From NCBI RefSeq assembly GCF_037042905.1, contig NC_087247.1:38953420-39017419 (forward strand): a DNA stretch of 64,000 nt, given 5' to 3'. The notes under the pieces are model-generated. The model had not been told where the DNA came from. It did not search any database and saw only the letters and a list, made by a program, of their open reading frames with translations. Shown here in pieces: positions 47,774 through 61,544 of this stretch. Every line of letters starts with the position of its first letter. Positions within the stretch are counted from its first letter, which is position 1. Origin of the DNA: Lytechinus pictus. Its lineage: Eukaryota > Echinodermata > Echinoidea > Temnopleuroida > Toxopneustidae. A program made the translations under genes and the position numbers.

Positions 47774-48377
47774 GGGAATCCCCGGGGGGGGGGGGGCCAC
47801 TTACATTGACAAGTGGATACCATGCGCGACCAAAAAAACACGTAAACAGGATATCTTTTTCAAGATAGGGCACGTTACGTACGTAACGTAATAAGGGTGT
47901 CAAAAACACTATTAAAAATAATGAAAAAAGGGTATCTATTTCGCTAGGAAAGCTACGAGTTTAGGGTCAAATTTGCGAAGGTATGAAAAAAAACCAAAAT
48001 GCCTTTTCATAAAGGATGTACTTTTTGTCCCAACAGTCAAAACTACGTACATGTTTAGAAGCTAAAGCTACGGTTTGCTTGAGGTGTGGGAGATGGGGCC
48101 TTACTGAACCCATTGATGTACGTAGGTAAAGGTAAAACCGACGTCCGTGACATAACAATTATAATATCGCTGTACTTGTTTAGTTGTTCAATTCAATACT
48201 TGCCAAAAGTATTGTTTTGTTTCCAATACTTGTTAAGGGTAGGGTTTCACACGCCAATTCTTGTTAAGGGGTGCATTTTCAGAACATGGAAAATACGTGT
48301 TTAGGGTGCTTTTAGAAACCCCATGTTCACTCATGGTAACCACTCGTCAATGGAAGTGGCCCCTCCGGGGGGAATCC
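47774..48377. mobile_element. Inverted-repeat element with GGAATCCCC ends
   Basis: Left end GGAATCCCCGGGGG, then GGCCACTTACATTGACAAGTGG and ATACCATG. Right end inverted: CATGGTAACCACTCGTCAAT, GGAAGTGGCCCCTCCGGGGG, then GAATCC. About 600 bp, no transposase. A perfect 18-bp palindrome, ACGTTACGTACGTAACGT, lies at 47872-47889. Confidence 0.75.
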
Positions 48378-49280
48378 TTGACTTTTACATGAAAGTATGA
48401 AAATAAGTAGGCCTATACAGACTTTATAAAGGATTGGTTGGCATTTGCCTTCTATTTGCAGCACCCTACTGCTACGACTGATATTGTTCATCAATGTAAT
48501 AGCTAGTTTCACTATCGATATGCAGAGATTTTTGCATTGTTTGGACTTTTGAAGGAGGTCCATTTGTAGGTACATGTACGTAGACTGACATATAGTGTGA
48601 TGATAATGTGACTGATGATGATGTTTTTTGCAAACATGGAAATTGGAATAGAGGTCCGGGCAAATCCATCTGGTACAATACCGTACATGTATGTGAGTGT
48701 AGTATAAATCTTGTATGGAGCATTGGTTTATGCAGGGAATTGTCTAGGGGTAGAACTATATGCAGGCCCAACATCAATGGCTCATGGATGGATCCGTGGA
48801 CATCTTTAAGAATTGTTGCGATACAAAAGACAACTTTGTGTTGAAAACCTGCATTTGGCAAAGGGTTGGATTCAGAGGACTGTACATGTAGATAGTTGTG
48901 TGGTTCATTTACTCAGACATTTGCTCAGCATCCAATGAGGAAGCTGGATTTCCTGTGTTGTATTGACCTTTGTCCTCTCGATTTGATATACACAGAGGGG
49001 GGGGGGGATTGGTCCTCCTGAGGTCAACCAAGTGACCTTTATGAATAAGCTACCATGCCAAATAAGGGCATTTTGATAAAAAGCTAAACATAAATATTAG
49101 GCCTATTTATTTATTTAAAGGATGTGACCAGATGTCATTTGAAAGAGTTCTATTGCACTGACCAGTGATTGAATTAGGATTGATTCACCAATTCTCCAGT
49201 AATAAATGCCTTAAAAAGATGAAACTAAGATATCATCCACGATAGATTTTGATCCTTTGTATATTTGATAATTTTTTTGT

Positions 49281-51672
49281 TTAAAGGAGAATGAAACTCT
49301 TGGAGCAAGTTAGCTTTTGTGAAAGCAGAAAAATCAAAGAATAAGATCAACAAAAGTTTGAGTAAAATAGGACTAGCAATAGAAGAGTTATGAGCATTTG
49401 AATGTCCAGATCACTAATGCTATGGGGATCCTCTCATTGGCAATGCGACCAGGATCTATGATGTCACAGATGAACAACTCTCCCCTTTTGGACGCTGAAA
49501 ATATACCCCAAAACATCTTTTTGCTCATTCTAATCATATGACAAACGATTCATCAATGATATAATGTTGTGAAACCTCTGTACTTGTCCTCTCATAAAGA
49601 AAACACCTCACCTTGTGATAGACTCTATAAAAGTGAGAATATAAGTGAAATAAGTACTAAAGTAATGAGGGAGTTGTACGTGTGTGACATCACAGATCTT
49701 GGTCGCATTGCCAATGGGAGGGTCTACATGGCATTAGTGATCTCAATTAAGCCTGAGTCATATCGATTATTTTGAAAACCGGTGTTCGACAGCTTTAATT
49801 CGATCGAACATCGATGCATCGAAATTTGAAGGCGGGGAAAATCAAGTCTTTTTTTGGCTCCGGCCGGCCGTCGATGCATGCGCTATGCATGCACTACATG
49901 CACTGACGGTCTGCGCTGGCCGGGTGAGCGTTGCAAAAGCAAATGACAGAGCAAAGTTCGTTTGTATTTTCCATGATCACAAAACACAAAAAAGGCCGGG
50001 GAGCAATGCAGAATTCTTCCCAAAATATCTTCAACAATGATATTTGCAGATGATAAGATATAAGTTTAAAATGAAACAATATTAAAGACATGAATCACGC
50101 AGAGTCGATCCGAATGATTTTCGGTCAACTAGCATTCGCAGTCCAGACTCGCACACACCAGCCCCGTACACTCACTCTCCCGAAACGACAGGCGTGCTTG
50201 CCAGCGCCATCTAACAAGTGCAAACAGCGGGGAGAGCGTTGTAGCTTGCCTGAGATTGTGTAGTTGGCGGGGTAGTTAGATCCAAAATTAGCTCCAAATA
50301 AATTGATGGGAATAAATACGTAATTTTCTCTGGATGGTCATTTGAATTGGTATTCAATGCTGATATAACGATTGTGAGGAAAGATTGTGGAATATGAGTT
50401 CTGGCGATGTTCGAGATTTAATCCTGATAATGATAATCCATTTTTTTTAGACACAAGAGCTTTGTGATCGAAATAAATACGAATTCTTGGATCGAGCTCT
50501 AAATTCATATAAATTATTATTGGATGTTAAATAACTACGATTTAATAAGATTTTATGGCCATACTAAAAGAATTGACGATGTCAGCAAAGTATGTTATGT
50601 TCATATGGAAGAATTAATAGTATTATACTGGCATTATTTTTATTTTTTATTCCATCTCTGGACGTCTCCGAGCTCCGAGCTAGCTCCGGCTCCGAGAAAA
50701 GAAGCACAATGCGCATGCGCGTTCGATGACGTCTGACATATTTTCCATTCATGAAATCAGAGCCCAAAGTTGGGCACAAACAAGCTTCATATTGATGGGA
50801 AAAAAATCAAACGTAATTTTTCTCTGTTTTGTCATGTAAAATATTATTATATGGTGATATTACGATCTTCAAAAGAGTTTCTACATGTTGACAATGTTCG
50901 ATAATCAATCCTAACGTGATAATTATTTTTTTAGACAAGTGCACTCACTCAAGTCGATCGTCATGTGATGTCCGCCATTGAAAATTTAAACGAAATACAA
51001 ACGTTTCACATCAAGCTCTAAGTTCATATTAATGATTATCATATGCAAATTATTGTTAAATATTACGATTAAATCATGTTCTATGGTCATGATATGTTCA
51101 TGAAAAGCAAGATATACTTTACGTTGATCGCATCAATTTTCCGGCCTTTTTCTGATATGATTGACAGTACGGTACTGCGCATGCACGATGAATGGCGACT
51201 TCCATTCATAAATTCATCGTGCATAAATTATCTCGGCACGAGCAGACGAGCCGGGCAGACGAGTAAGACTCGAACTATGATCGAAATAAACTTCAAATTA
51301 ATGGTGAATAGGCATCATAATTACACAATCGGTTTCATTTTGGGGGCAATATAAATGAAGTAAGTAGTAGTCAAGTTGGATATTACTGTTTATTTTGATG
51401 TCTGATTGTGTGAACCAAATGAATCGGCCGGCCGACGTATTTTTTTCTTTTTTTTTCGATGCACCGATTTTGCAAAATCTGCACCGGCGTTCGATGACAT
51501 CGATCGAACATCGATTTTAAAATCGATTCGACTCAGGCTTGATCTCAATATTCAAATGCTCATAACTTTCTTATTATTAATTCAATCTTCCTCAAACTTT
51601 CAACAATATGTTTCTTTGGTTTTTCTCTTTGATATGGATTCAGCTGGTTTCAAGGGTTTCATTCTCCTTTAA
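49281..51672. mobile_element. TTAA-flanked foldback element, copy 2 (family H), split
   Basis: The TTAA-bounded element is nearly identical to the intact copy at 3861-4451, from TTAAAGGAGAATGAAACTC to CATTCTCCTTTAA. It is interrupted after TGATCTCAAT by a 1.8-kb transposon and resumes at 51540. The first part carries the same incidental open frame as copy 1. Confidence 0.92.
49748..51539. mobile_element. Transposon nested in family H copy 2
   Basis: Inserted between two copies of TGATCTCAAT (49738-49747 and 51540-51549), which is present once in the intact element at 4319-4328. Ends AAGCCTGAGTC and GACTCAGGCT are inverted, with further imperfect inverted similarity inside (ATCGATT, GTTCGA; GGCCGGCC blocks near 49,861 and 51,424). 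The 9-10 bp target duplication fits Mutator-like elements (inference). No transposase. Two diverged direct repeats of about 300 bp lie inside (about 50,285-50,580 and 50,785-51,100). Confidence 0.88.
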
Positions 51673-54129
51673 CACTGGAGTAGCTGTACAGCTACTCAGG
51701 ATTTGATATATATTATCAGTGAAAATTACATAATTCAAATAGCATGGCCAATCCTTTGAAAATTACTTTAATTCAATTTAATTTGTCAATCAGGATTCAG
51801 GAATGCTTTGTTTAGCAATGACTTGAATTTACTTCAGTAAATTTCTATATCATATTTTCCGTATCAGCCTACATGTATGTTCTAAAACAGCCATATTTTG
51901 TTTTTTAGTTTTTGTATTAATGCACTTGGATGAATGGTTTATTTCTTCTTAAAAATAAGTATAATACCTTACTTAAAAATGTCTGTAGTCCAATTAAAAA
52001 TGAATGTAGGAACTACAGTTACTGGGTATTCTTATTTTGGATCCGAATGTGATTGGCCTAATTTTGACCGGTTTACACCTGACTGATGAGGGTTGTGTTA
52101 ACCACTAATGATCCCTGTAATTATATCAACCTACCCTCCCCCAACCAACCATTCGCACAAAATTATAGGAGATTTTTAAACATGAAGAGCATAACACACT
52201 CACAAGGGAGTGACAACTAGCGGTCGAGGTTACACATTTTGGGGAAGCTCAAAAACCTGCCAAATTACCGGCCTTCTATTATTCATGGCTTGTACTCATT
52301 CAATATTGACGTGCCTGTGCTGCAGTCTGAGTGGAGAGGCCGAATCCAAGGTACAGATGTTGGGGGGTGGATGGTGTCTGTGCACATGTGTTTATACAAT
52401 CCAGAGAGCAAAAAAGGTTATGGAAAGAGAAAAGTGAGAATATTTGTTCCTGTAGGGCCTATGTAACAAAGAAACCAAGTCCATCTTAATTCAGGTACAT
52501 TCATTCTGCCGACTACACATAGTGTACATACTGTGTATTGTATATGTGTCAAACGGGGAACACTTTAGATTGCATCTACATGTACATGTATAGGCGAAAG
52601 TGAGAACAGAAGGCATCGAGATTCGCTAGATAGGGGAGAGAGAGAGAGATAAGTCTGAGCACATAATTCACATCCGGTCTCTCCTGCAAGGGGATGATGC
52701 TACCTAATGGTTGTATGTGCACATCTCTGTGGACAACCTTACCTGTTATGTGTGCAGTCGGGGAATAGAAATGTGAGGCAGGGTATAGATTGCACAAACA
52801 AACAGACCAGTGCGGAAATCGCATGGTGCCTGAGTAAACATTGGCTAGCATCCCATGAAAATGAACCTTTGAGCTTTAAGGGAGAGAGGTATGGATGGAG
52901 GATGGTTATTCATTCACCTTTATTACTGTAGATATGTAGAAAACTGGAACAATATTAAATGAGATGAGACAAAGGAAGTGAGAGCAAGAGAGATGAGAAG
53001 ATATAGTGGAGGAGAGCATCATCTTCAGAGATAAATCCCCAAGGCTCCTGATGCGTGGATTCAAGTAGGGGTTTGGATGATTTTTAAAGCTATCGTTAAA
53101 ATAGGTCATTTCCAATATTTCACAATATTACACTATAGTTGTATTGGAAATCAGTTTAAGAATCCACCACGTGTTATGGCTTTCTAGACCAGCACTGTAC
53201 TAGAATTGCCTCATAAAAAATATGCAGAAAAGGTAGACAACCAGACATCAGTTATAATCCCACTGGTTTCCAATATATACAGGTGAATCCAGTTAACAAT
53301 AAAGGATGTAAAATTAGAGATGGCAGTTGATGTGTTTCTGAGTGTGGTATATGTATGTTATTTATTCCAAATGACCCAATCCCATTGATTTTTTGCAACA
53401 TTGTGTCTATGACACCACAGAGGCTCTGGATATTTTTAATGTAGTGTTAGATCATAGGCCTATGTACAATTAATATTTCCATTTAAAAGCAATCGAACAT
53501 CGCAGGTTTAGATGCCGGTTCATGGTGATTCTGCATTTTGCTGTGCTTTGCCAAAGATAGGGTTGATAAACCCTGGTCAGCTTTCAACCATCTGACATAG
53601 ACCCTTAGAACATAGTTACTTTTTCATGGTGTTTGAGATGTACCATGTTCAAACACTATTCATTCACCATGTAGAGAATAACATCCTCCTGCAGGATTCC
53701 TGAGAAGTTACTGAACACTGACTGCCATAATGTGCCAGTCAGGCCTTCATGCAGTTCCTTTTCTCAAGTCAGATGACTCTCTTTATTTGTTTTAGGTTAG
53801 GAGTTTGAGGGAGGAAGGGAATCAGGTACAAGTTACGACCCTATGCCTCCTTTTTCAAATTTTCCAAGTAACTTCATTTCTGCTCCATTTGTGCTATGGG
53901 TTTTTGTTTATTTGTTTGCAAATCGTCTGTTATTCAATAGTGACAGTGTGTAATTGAGGCATAACTTCCAGCTAACTCCTATTCTGATTTCTGAATTTGT
54001 ATTTAAAGAAAAAACACAGGTCACCACAATGTACTGTAGCATCTATATGTACAATGCATTCTCTTCATATATACAGGTGAATTGCAAGGAAATATCTGTT
54101 TTCCTATTCCCCCCCAAAAAAAAATTTGT

Positions 54130-55080
54130 GCCCGCGCAGACGAAGTCCGGAGGGGGCATAAGCATTGCCCCTGTCCATCTGTCCCCCCTCTTGGTTTCCA
54201 CGCAATAACTCGAAAAATATTTGATTGATTTTTAAAATTTTTGGTGTGTAGCTAGACGACACCAAAATACAGGCTAAGTTCGAATTCAGAGTCCGCAGGT
54301 TAAAGTTCAAAGGTCAAAGCTCATTAAATATACGAGTTGGTTTCCGCATGATAACTTCAACAGATTTTTAAAAATTTGGGTGTGTAGGTAGATGACACCA
54401 AAATACAGCTAAGTTCCAACTCGCAGTCCGCAGGTCAAAGGTCACAGCTCATTAAATACGCGAGTTGGTTTCCGCATGATAACTTATGAAATATTCAACA
54501 GATTTTTAAAAATTTGGGTGTGTAGGTAGATGACACCAAAATACAGGCTAAGTTCGAATTCAGAGTCCGCAGGTTAAAGTTCAAAGGTCAAAGCTCATTA
54601 AATATACGAGTTGGTTTCCGCATGATAACTAAAGAAATATTTTACAGCTTTAAAAAATGTTGGTGTGTAGGTAGATGACACCAAATTACAGGCTTAGTTC
54701 GAATTCGGAGTCTGCAGGTCAAAGGTCATTAAATATGCGAGTTGGTTTCCGCGCAATAACTCAAAAAATATTTAATGGATTTAAAAAATTTTGGTGTGTA
54801 GGTAGATGACACCAAAATACAGGCTAAGTTCGAATTCGGAGTCCGCAGGTCAAAGGTCACAGCTCATTAAATATGCGAGTTGGTTTCCGCATGATAACTA
54901 ATGAAATATTTTACAGATTAAAAAAATTTTGGTGTATAGGTAGATGACAACAAAATACAGGCTAAGTTCGAATTTGGAGGCCGCAGGTCAAAAGTCAAAA
55001 GTCACAGCTCATATATGCAAGCTGGTTTAAAGGTCTAAATTTGTTCATTATATGCATATTGGTTTCTGCATGATAATAAG
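54130..55080. repeat. Tandem array of ~135-bp units
   Basis: A GC-richer lead-in (GCGCAGACGAAGTCCGGAGG, 54134-54190) is followed by five to six diverged units containing GAGTTGGTTTCCGCATGATA, GGTGTGTAGGTAGATGACAC, AATACAGGCTAAGTTCGAAT and GTCCGCAGGTCAAAGGTCA. GAGTTGGTTTCC recurs near 54,335, 54,465, 54,608, 54,739 and 54,876, a spacing of 130-145 bp. Three units carry a perfect AGGTCAAAGGTCA (54432, 54716, 54847). Non-coding. Confidence 0.85.
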
Positions 55081-56439
55081 TTCAATCATATTGAATGAAT
55101 TTTTGATCGCGTTAAGCGGGGTATCTGTTTCCTTTGGACACGTCCAATTTCTAGTTTTCTTCTATTCTGAATACATCTATGACTGGAATGAAAATTTGTT
55201 AGAATTGAGAAGTATCCATCCATCTGTGTGAGCTCCATGATCCATCCATGGTCTGTTCATGAACCCAACAAGTAGTATAAGTAGGGTCCCTGCTCCATCC
55301 CATCTTTCTAGATGTTGAATATGTTCTTCAAAGATGTCTCCTCCCCCCTCTCCTTAAAATAACCATTTATTGGTGGGATTTGTATTTCGGCTTGTAGTGA
55401 TGTAAAGATAGATTTATCTCTCCCCTCTGTCCAAATATAGAATTCCCAAAGCAGTAGATATACATCTGTTCAGCTACTTAGCGTGCAACCTTCGCTTGGG
55501 GCACAAGCAGAATGTTACATGTAACCGAAACCTATATTTAAGTGGCCACTTGATGGCGGAAGCATTCACATCCTGTCTAAAACTGTACTCTACATTAGTC
55601 ATAGACTTGGCATACACGAAACTAAGCATCGTCGACTATAAACGATTCGATCATGTAGGCACACACATACATCACACACACAAACATGCGCTTTGATGTA
55701 CTCAGCGCAAGGAGAGGCAAGCAACCTTTTCAATATTTTTTCCTCCATTAGAGCAACACTCATTTCCCATTCGTCTGCTCGGAGATGTCTGTATGAGACT
55801 GTACGTTTCCTCTCCTTTATTTCCTTTACTTTCGAATGGAAACTGCACTTGCTCACCTTATGTCCGGGTGTCTTTGTTTTTCTCATCATCTCTGGCAGAA
55901 AAAGCTTTTTTTGCAGAATTTTTTTTTACAGCGAAAAATCTGCTATTCATAAAATATTTTGTTTTTACTTCTAATCAACAAAGAAATTAGCTTTCATTTT
56001 GTGGGTTTTTATTACTGCTTTATTTGAGGAGGAAAAAAATGAATATTAATCAGTGCTATTTGTGTAATATGTTGATTCACATCTCATTGCTACATTGGAC
56101 TTTTTGATGCCATCTCTTACTAATCGACATTCTCAAAAGAACTGGTAGTATTCTACTAGTAGTCAGATTTTTTAATGTGTTAACTGAATATTAATGCTCT
56201 CCAAATGATTACATGATCTTTTAAAAATTAGTGTTGTAAGTCCAGGCTGAAAAAAAGTGTTTTGATAAATGGAATAAAAGGAAATGAGCATAATGCTAAA
56301 AATTTCATCAAATCTGATTAAAAAAAACAACACACAAAGCAATTGAATATTACAGTTTCGCACAGCATTTGTTTGCTTTCTGTCATAAAAATGTGATAGA
56401 TGGGCTGATGATGATACATGTATGTTCCAACTTTCCTTT

Positions 56440-58520
56440 TTAGCTCATCAGGCCAGATGAGCTTGTGGCGTTGCATCCGTCCACAATTCAAAATGCTTCT
56501 TCTTCGTCATTTCAAGTCCAATTTCAATTCTTTTTGCTTCATATGATAGCACCAGGTGGGGGATTAAAAATTTCTACACAGAATTTTCAAACTCATTACA
56601 TATGCTAATTTATGCACATTTTTCAAAATTCACAAATAATGCTTCGTCTTCTTTATTTGTTGACCAATTTTGATTTTTGTTTGCTTCCATCTGGTAGAGC
56701 TTCATGAGGTTCACCAAACTTCTACACAGAATTTTGAAATTTTGACTAGAAAAAATGTTATGCTAATTTATGCAAAATTGATAAATCCCAGAAAATGCCT
56801 CTCCTTTTTGTCTCACCTGCATAGCAGAGTGAGACTATAGGCGCCGCTTTTCCGACGGCGGCGGCGGCGTCAACACCAAATCTTAACCTGAGGTTAAGTT
56901 TTTGAAATGACAGCATAACTTAAAAAGTATATGGACCTAGTTCATGAAACTTGGCCATAAGGTTAATCAAGTATTACTTAAGATCCTGCCTGAGTTTCAT
57001 GTCACATGACCAAGGTCAAAGGTCATTTAGGGTCAATGAACTTAGACCATGTTGGGGGAATCAACATCAAAATCTTAACCTAAGGTTAAGTTTTTGAAAT
57101 GTCATCATAACTTAGAAAATATATGGACCTAGTTCATGAAACTTATACATAAGGTTAATCAAGTATCACTGAATATCCTGCATGAATTTCACGTCACATG
57201 ACCAAGGTCAAAGGTCATTTAGGGTCAATGAACTTTGGCCGAATTGGGGGTATCTGTTGAATTACCATCATAACTTTGAAAGTTTATGGATCTGATTCAT
57301 GAAACCTGGACATAATAGTAATCAAGTATTACTGAACATCCTGTGCAAGTTTCAGGTCACATGATCAAGGTCAAAGGTCATTTAGGGTCAATGAACTTTG
57401 GCCAAATTGGGGTATTTGTTGAATTACAGCCATAAATTTGAAAGTGTGTTGGTCTAGTTCATAAAACTTGGACATAAGAGTAATCAAGTATCACTGAACA
57501 TCCTGTGCACATTTTAGGTCACATGACCAAGGTCAAAGGTCAATGAACTTTGGCCACAATGGGGGTATCTGTTGAATTACCATCATAACTTTGAAAGTTG
57601 ATGGATCTGACTCTTGAAACTTGGACATAAGACTAATCAAGTATCACCGAACATCCTGTGCGAGTTTCAGGTCACATGATCAAGGTCAAAGGTCATGTAA
57701 GGTCAAAGAACTTTGGCCACGTTGGGGGTATTTGTTGAATTGCCATCATATCTCTATAAGTGTATTGGTCTAATTCATAACACGTGGAAATAAGAGTAAC
57801 CAAGTATCACTGAACATCTTGTGCGAGTTATTGTAGTTTTCAAAATCAGCACTGCTGCTATATTGAATCGCGTGATGCAGGTGAGACGGCCAGAGGCATT
57901 CCACTTGTTTATTTGTTGACCGATTTTGATGTTTTTTCTTCCATCTGGTAGAGCTGCATGAGGTTCATCAAACTTAAACACAGAATTTTGAAATTTTGAC
58001 TAGAAAATTAATATGCGAAATTCATTCAAAATCACAAAAAATACTTCATTTGTAGTCAAGTTTTGATTTTTTTTTCATCCATCTGGTAGAGATACATGAG
58101 GGTCACCATATTTCCACACAGAATTTTGAAATTTTGACTAGAAAATTATTTATGCTAAAAAATATGCAAAATTTATTCATAAATCACAAAAAAATGCATT
58201 GTCTCCTTCATTTGTTGATCAATTTCAATTTCGTTTGCTTTATATGATAGCTCTAGGTGGGGATACAAAATTTCAACACAGAATTTGGAAACTCATTGAA
58301 TATGCTAATTTATGTATATTTTTCAAAACTCCCAAAAAATACTTATATATTTGTTGACTGATTTTGATTTTTTTGTTCCATCTGAGAGCTACATGTACAT
58401 GAGGTTCATGAAGGTGAACAGAATTTAGGAAGTTTGACTAGAAAATTATTCATGCTAATTTATATGAAATTTATTCATAAATCACAAAAAAATGCTTCTG
58501 TAATAATTTCTTCAATTTCA
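56440..58520. repeat. Array of ~165-bp units split by an inserted element
   Basis: Units containing TTATTTGTTGACCAATTTTG, TCCATCTGGTAGAGC, CACAGAATTTTGAAATTTTG, ACTAGAAAA and ATGCTAATTTATGCA recur before 56,794 and after 57,900. The left edge carries GATGAGCTTGTGGC preceded by AGCTCATCAGGCC. The inserted element is listed next. Confidence 0.75.
56794..57900. mobile_element. Inverted-repeat element with internal DR1-containing tandem units
   Basis: The ends share AATGCCTCT followed within a few bases by GTCTCACCTGCAT, inverted at the right (ATGCAGGTGAGAC...AGAGGCATT). Just inside the left end is a GC-rich block of GGC repeats. Five tandem units of 153-192 bp follow, each with CAAGGTCAAAGGTCA and most with TAATCAAGTAT. 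Perfect AGGTCAAAGGTCA sites are at 57013, 57205, 57368, 57530 and 57683. Non-coding. Confidence 0.8.
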
Positions 58521-61500
58521 ATTTTGTTTTCTCAATTTATGTCACCAATATAATTCACTACAGTGTCAACTTGGCTGAAATTAAAAATTGTGTTAAATTT
58601 TGTTGCACGGTGCCGGATGAGCTCCACATCATTGATGTGCTAGTTTTCTTGTCTTGCTTCAGAAATCATGATTATTTCACATTTTCATGCATGTGTGTAG
58701 AACATTTCTCCCTTGTATACAGGGGTGTGATTCAGCTTTTTATCAATTTTTTGTGTGTGTTTTTTGTTTTGATAATCAGCCTAAATTGAGCTTTTCTCTG
58801 TACAAATGTATGGTAACTCTTCCAATTTCAGCCTGTGACAGCTCTTTTTATTTTTTAATCACATCCCTGCTCGTAAAGTTTCATCAATGATGATCTTTCA
58901 TCAAAGAAGTAGTCAGTCCTATTTTTACATTCTTGGAGGACACAATTTGAATTTGTACATTTCTGCATGATTAAAGGCTTGGTCCCAACCATTCCCAGCT
59001 TGCAAATTGCATGCTGTCTACTTGCAAAAACATGGGCAGACTTTAGGGGATCCGTACGTGTACTGTACATGGCGAGTACCTCCTCCGTACAGATTTGGGA
59101 GCATGCAGACATGATGTAGCACTTTAAATTTATGAAGAACTTTCGCTGTGTGCGGGCTACATGTATGTCTTCATCTTCAGTACGGGTGATGCACGTGCCC
59201 TCTACTGCCAACGTTAATCACATTTGCACACACTTACAACTTGCGAGTGAGCAAGGACACCGTACGTGAGTAGCATGTGTTAGTACATCCTCTGAACGAT
59301 AACGTGGCAATCACCCAGAGATTGTGCGTTGTTCGCGCGCAACCGCTCATAGCCGTGCGAGTGACATGCATTGACGTACTCCCTTCCTACTCTTGCCACT
59401 CTCGAGCTCTCTCCTCACCTTTTTCAGAATAATGTGTCAATTGTAGCCTTAAAAAAAAACATACAGACAAAAAATTTGTACAGTGGGTTGTGACCCAGGC
59501 TTAAACGATATGAAGGGGGGGGGGGGGGGTTATCCGGCAAGTCCTAAACCTCAGCCAATGATATTAATTTTCACCTTAGGATTTTCCCTTACACAATTTC
59601 AGATTATTCAATTTTACATAATATCACCTGGGTGCACTGTAAGACACAAGCGAGTGTATAGGCATATACGTGTATTACCCCTTGCATAAATTCACCCTGA
59701 AATAGTCACAACTGAATACGGATGAGAACAATGTGAATCCGAACTATAAACAAGTCGCATCCGATGCTCGTCCACAAATTAATGAAAGGGGTAGGCCCTA
59801 TATGACATTAACACTAAAAAGTCAAGTCCGTTTTATCAGCCTTGCCTTTCGTATATAGGCCAATTTGCTCATGAATGTACATGTATATCCAGGGTTAAAT
59901 GTATTCCCACACTCATATCCTTCTGCGAAGTCATTTCCTACTCCTACTCTAATTTTTACACCACATATTAGACTGATCTTCCCTTTACCACATCCACATC
60001 TATCTCTGCTCAGAAGGTCATGGTTTGTACTGTTATTTGATATTAAGTGCTTTTTTCCAAATTGAACCGGGGTGGGGGGTATTAAGCCAAATATACAAAT
60101 ATCATGAAGCCGATTTATCCCTAAAATGTAAAATGAAAAAAGCCCTAAGAAAGTGTGAAGTAATTCAGTAAAATAACTAATTAAAAAAAAGTAATTCACT
60201 ATTTGGGTTAGTGTGAAATATTATTGGACGTTAAATCAAGGGAAACTAGCCCTTTGCAGTACCATGGTAAATTGTGCATTTGCACACCCACATGTACATT
60301 ACCACTCATGTCTCATTCAATTCACCATCTTATATTGAATAAACATGTAATCAATACTATCTTCTTAGAGTTGCCAATATTGTGATTATTTATTGCTCAA
60401 GATTCTGACAGTTGACCCTCCGCTGGTATCTTTTTTCCATTACTGTAACTTAGGTATTAATTTAACTTTGATGAACCTTGTTTCTATCATGTTAGCATGT
60501 CATTAAGGTGGTTTGGTTGGTCCTTTTGACGCCCACTGTTGTCCTTGGTGTGCCATTGTCCATTAATGATGAGCTATTATCCTCTCCACTTGTTATGTGT
60601 CCTTGCTATCCCATTACTACTTTAATAATAAGCTGATCAGAATCTTCCCTTCTAATGGTTGTGTTCAAGTATGTCACACTATTATACATTTCTGTCCAAT
60701 AGGTGACAATTTTCACCTGTGATGATGAAACTAATTACAGATATTTAATAGAATTTTCTCATGTGTTTTTATGCTGTTGTGAAGCTCCAGCAACTATTGA
60801 TTTATCCCAATTCTTGTACCTTGATGAGTTTTGAAATTCCAGAGATTAGCATTCCTCAATTCAATGAAGTTTTGTTTATTTCTCCTGTCTGCATAAAAGA
60901 TTCAATAAAAAGTGAATAGAATTTACATGTACCTCAATGAGCATACACTATGCCACTGTGACTTCTTATTAGGAAAAAAGTGCATCAAAATGGAAAGTAG
61001 TTTGTTGGCAAATTAGAACAAAATGGATAGCTTAATGTAATTTGAGTAGTACATTGTTATATTTGTTAAAAACAGACATAGGAATGGTGAATCATCGATC
61101 AGAGAAATCCTTTCTCTAATTCAGCATCCCAGCAATCCTGTGGACACTGAGCTACCGCCTCATATAATAACTGGAGTACCATAAATGTGTTTTAGGGGCG
61201 GTTTTATGTTTGTTTGTTGTATTTGCGCGCCAATTACCGGGTATTGTGTCTAATCAAGTCTCAATCCAAGAGTCGAAATTGAATTTGTTTTCCCCTTCCT
61301 TAGCTTCTTTCCATCTTTTGCTGAGTAATACATGCCCATTACATTAAGGTTAAATTTATTTTTATCAGTATTACTGGATATCTCGTCCAAACTCTGGCTC
61401 ATAAGACAAATTAGAAAGTGTAGTTTATCATATAAAATATTGTCCAGAGCAGAGAGGAAGAGAATCTGCATTGTAAATTCTGATGACGTATGAATCATAG

Positions 61501-61544
61501 GGGAAATGTTTGTAACAAAAAAACATGCTTTTTTAATATAAATG

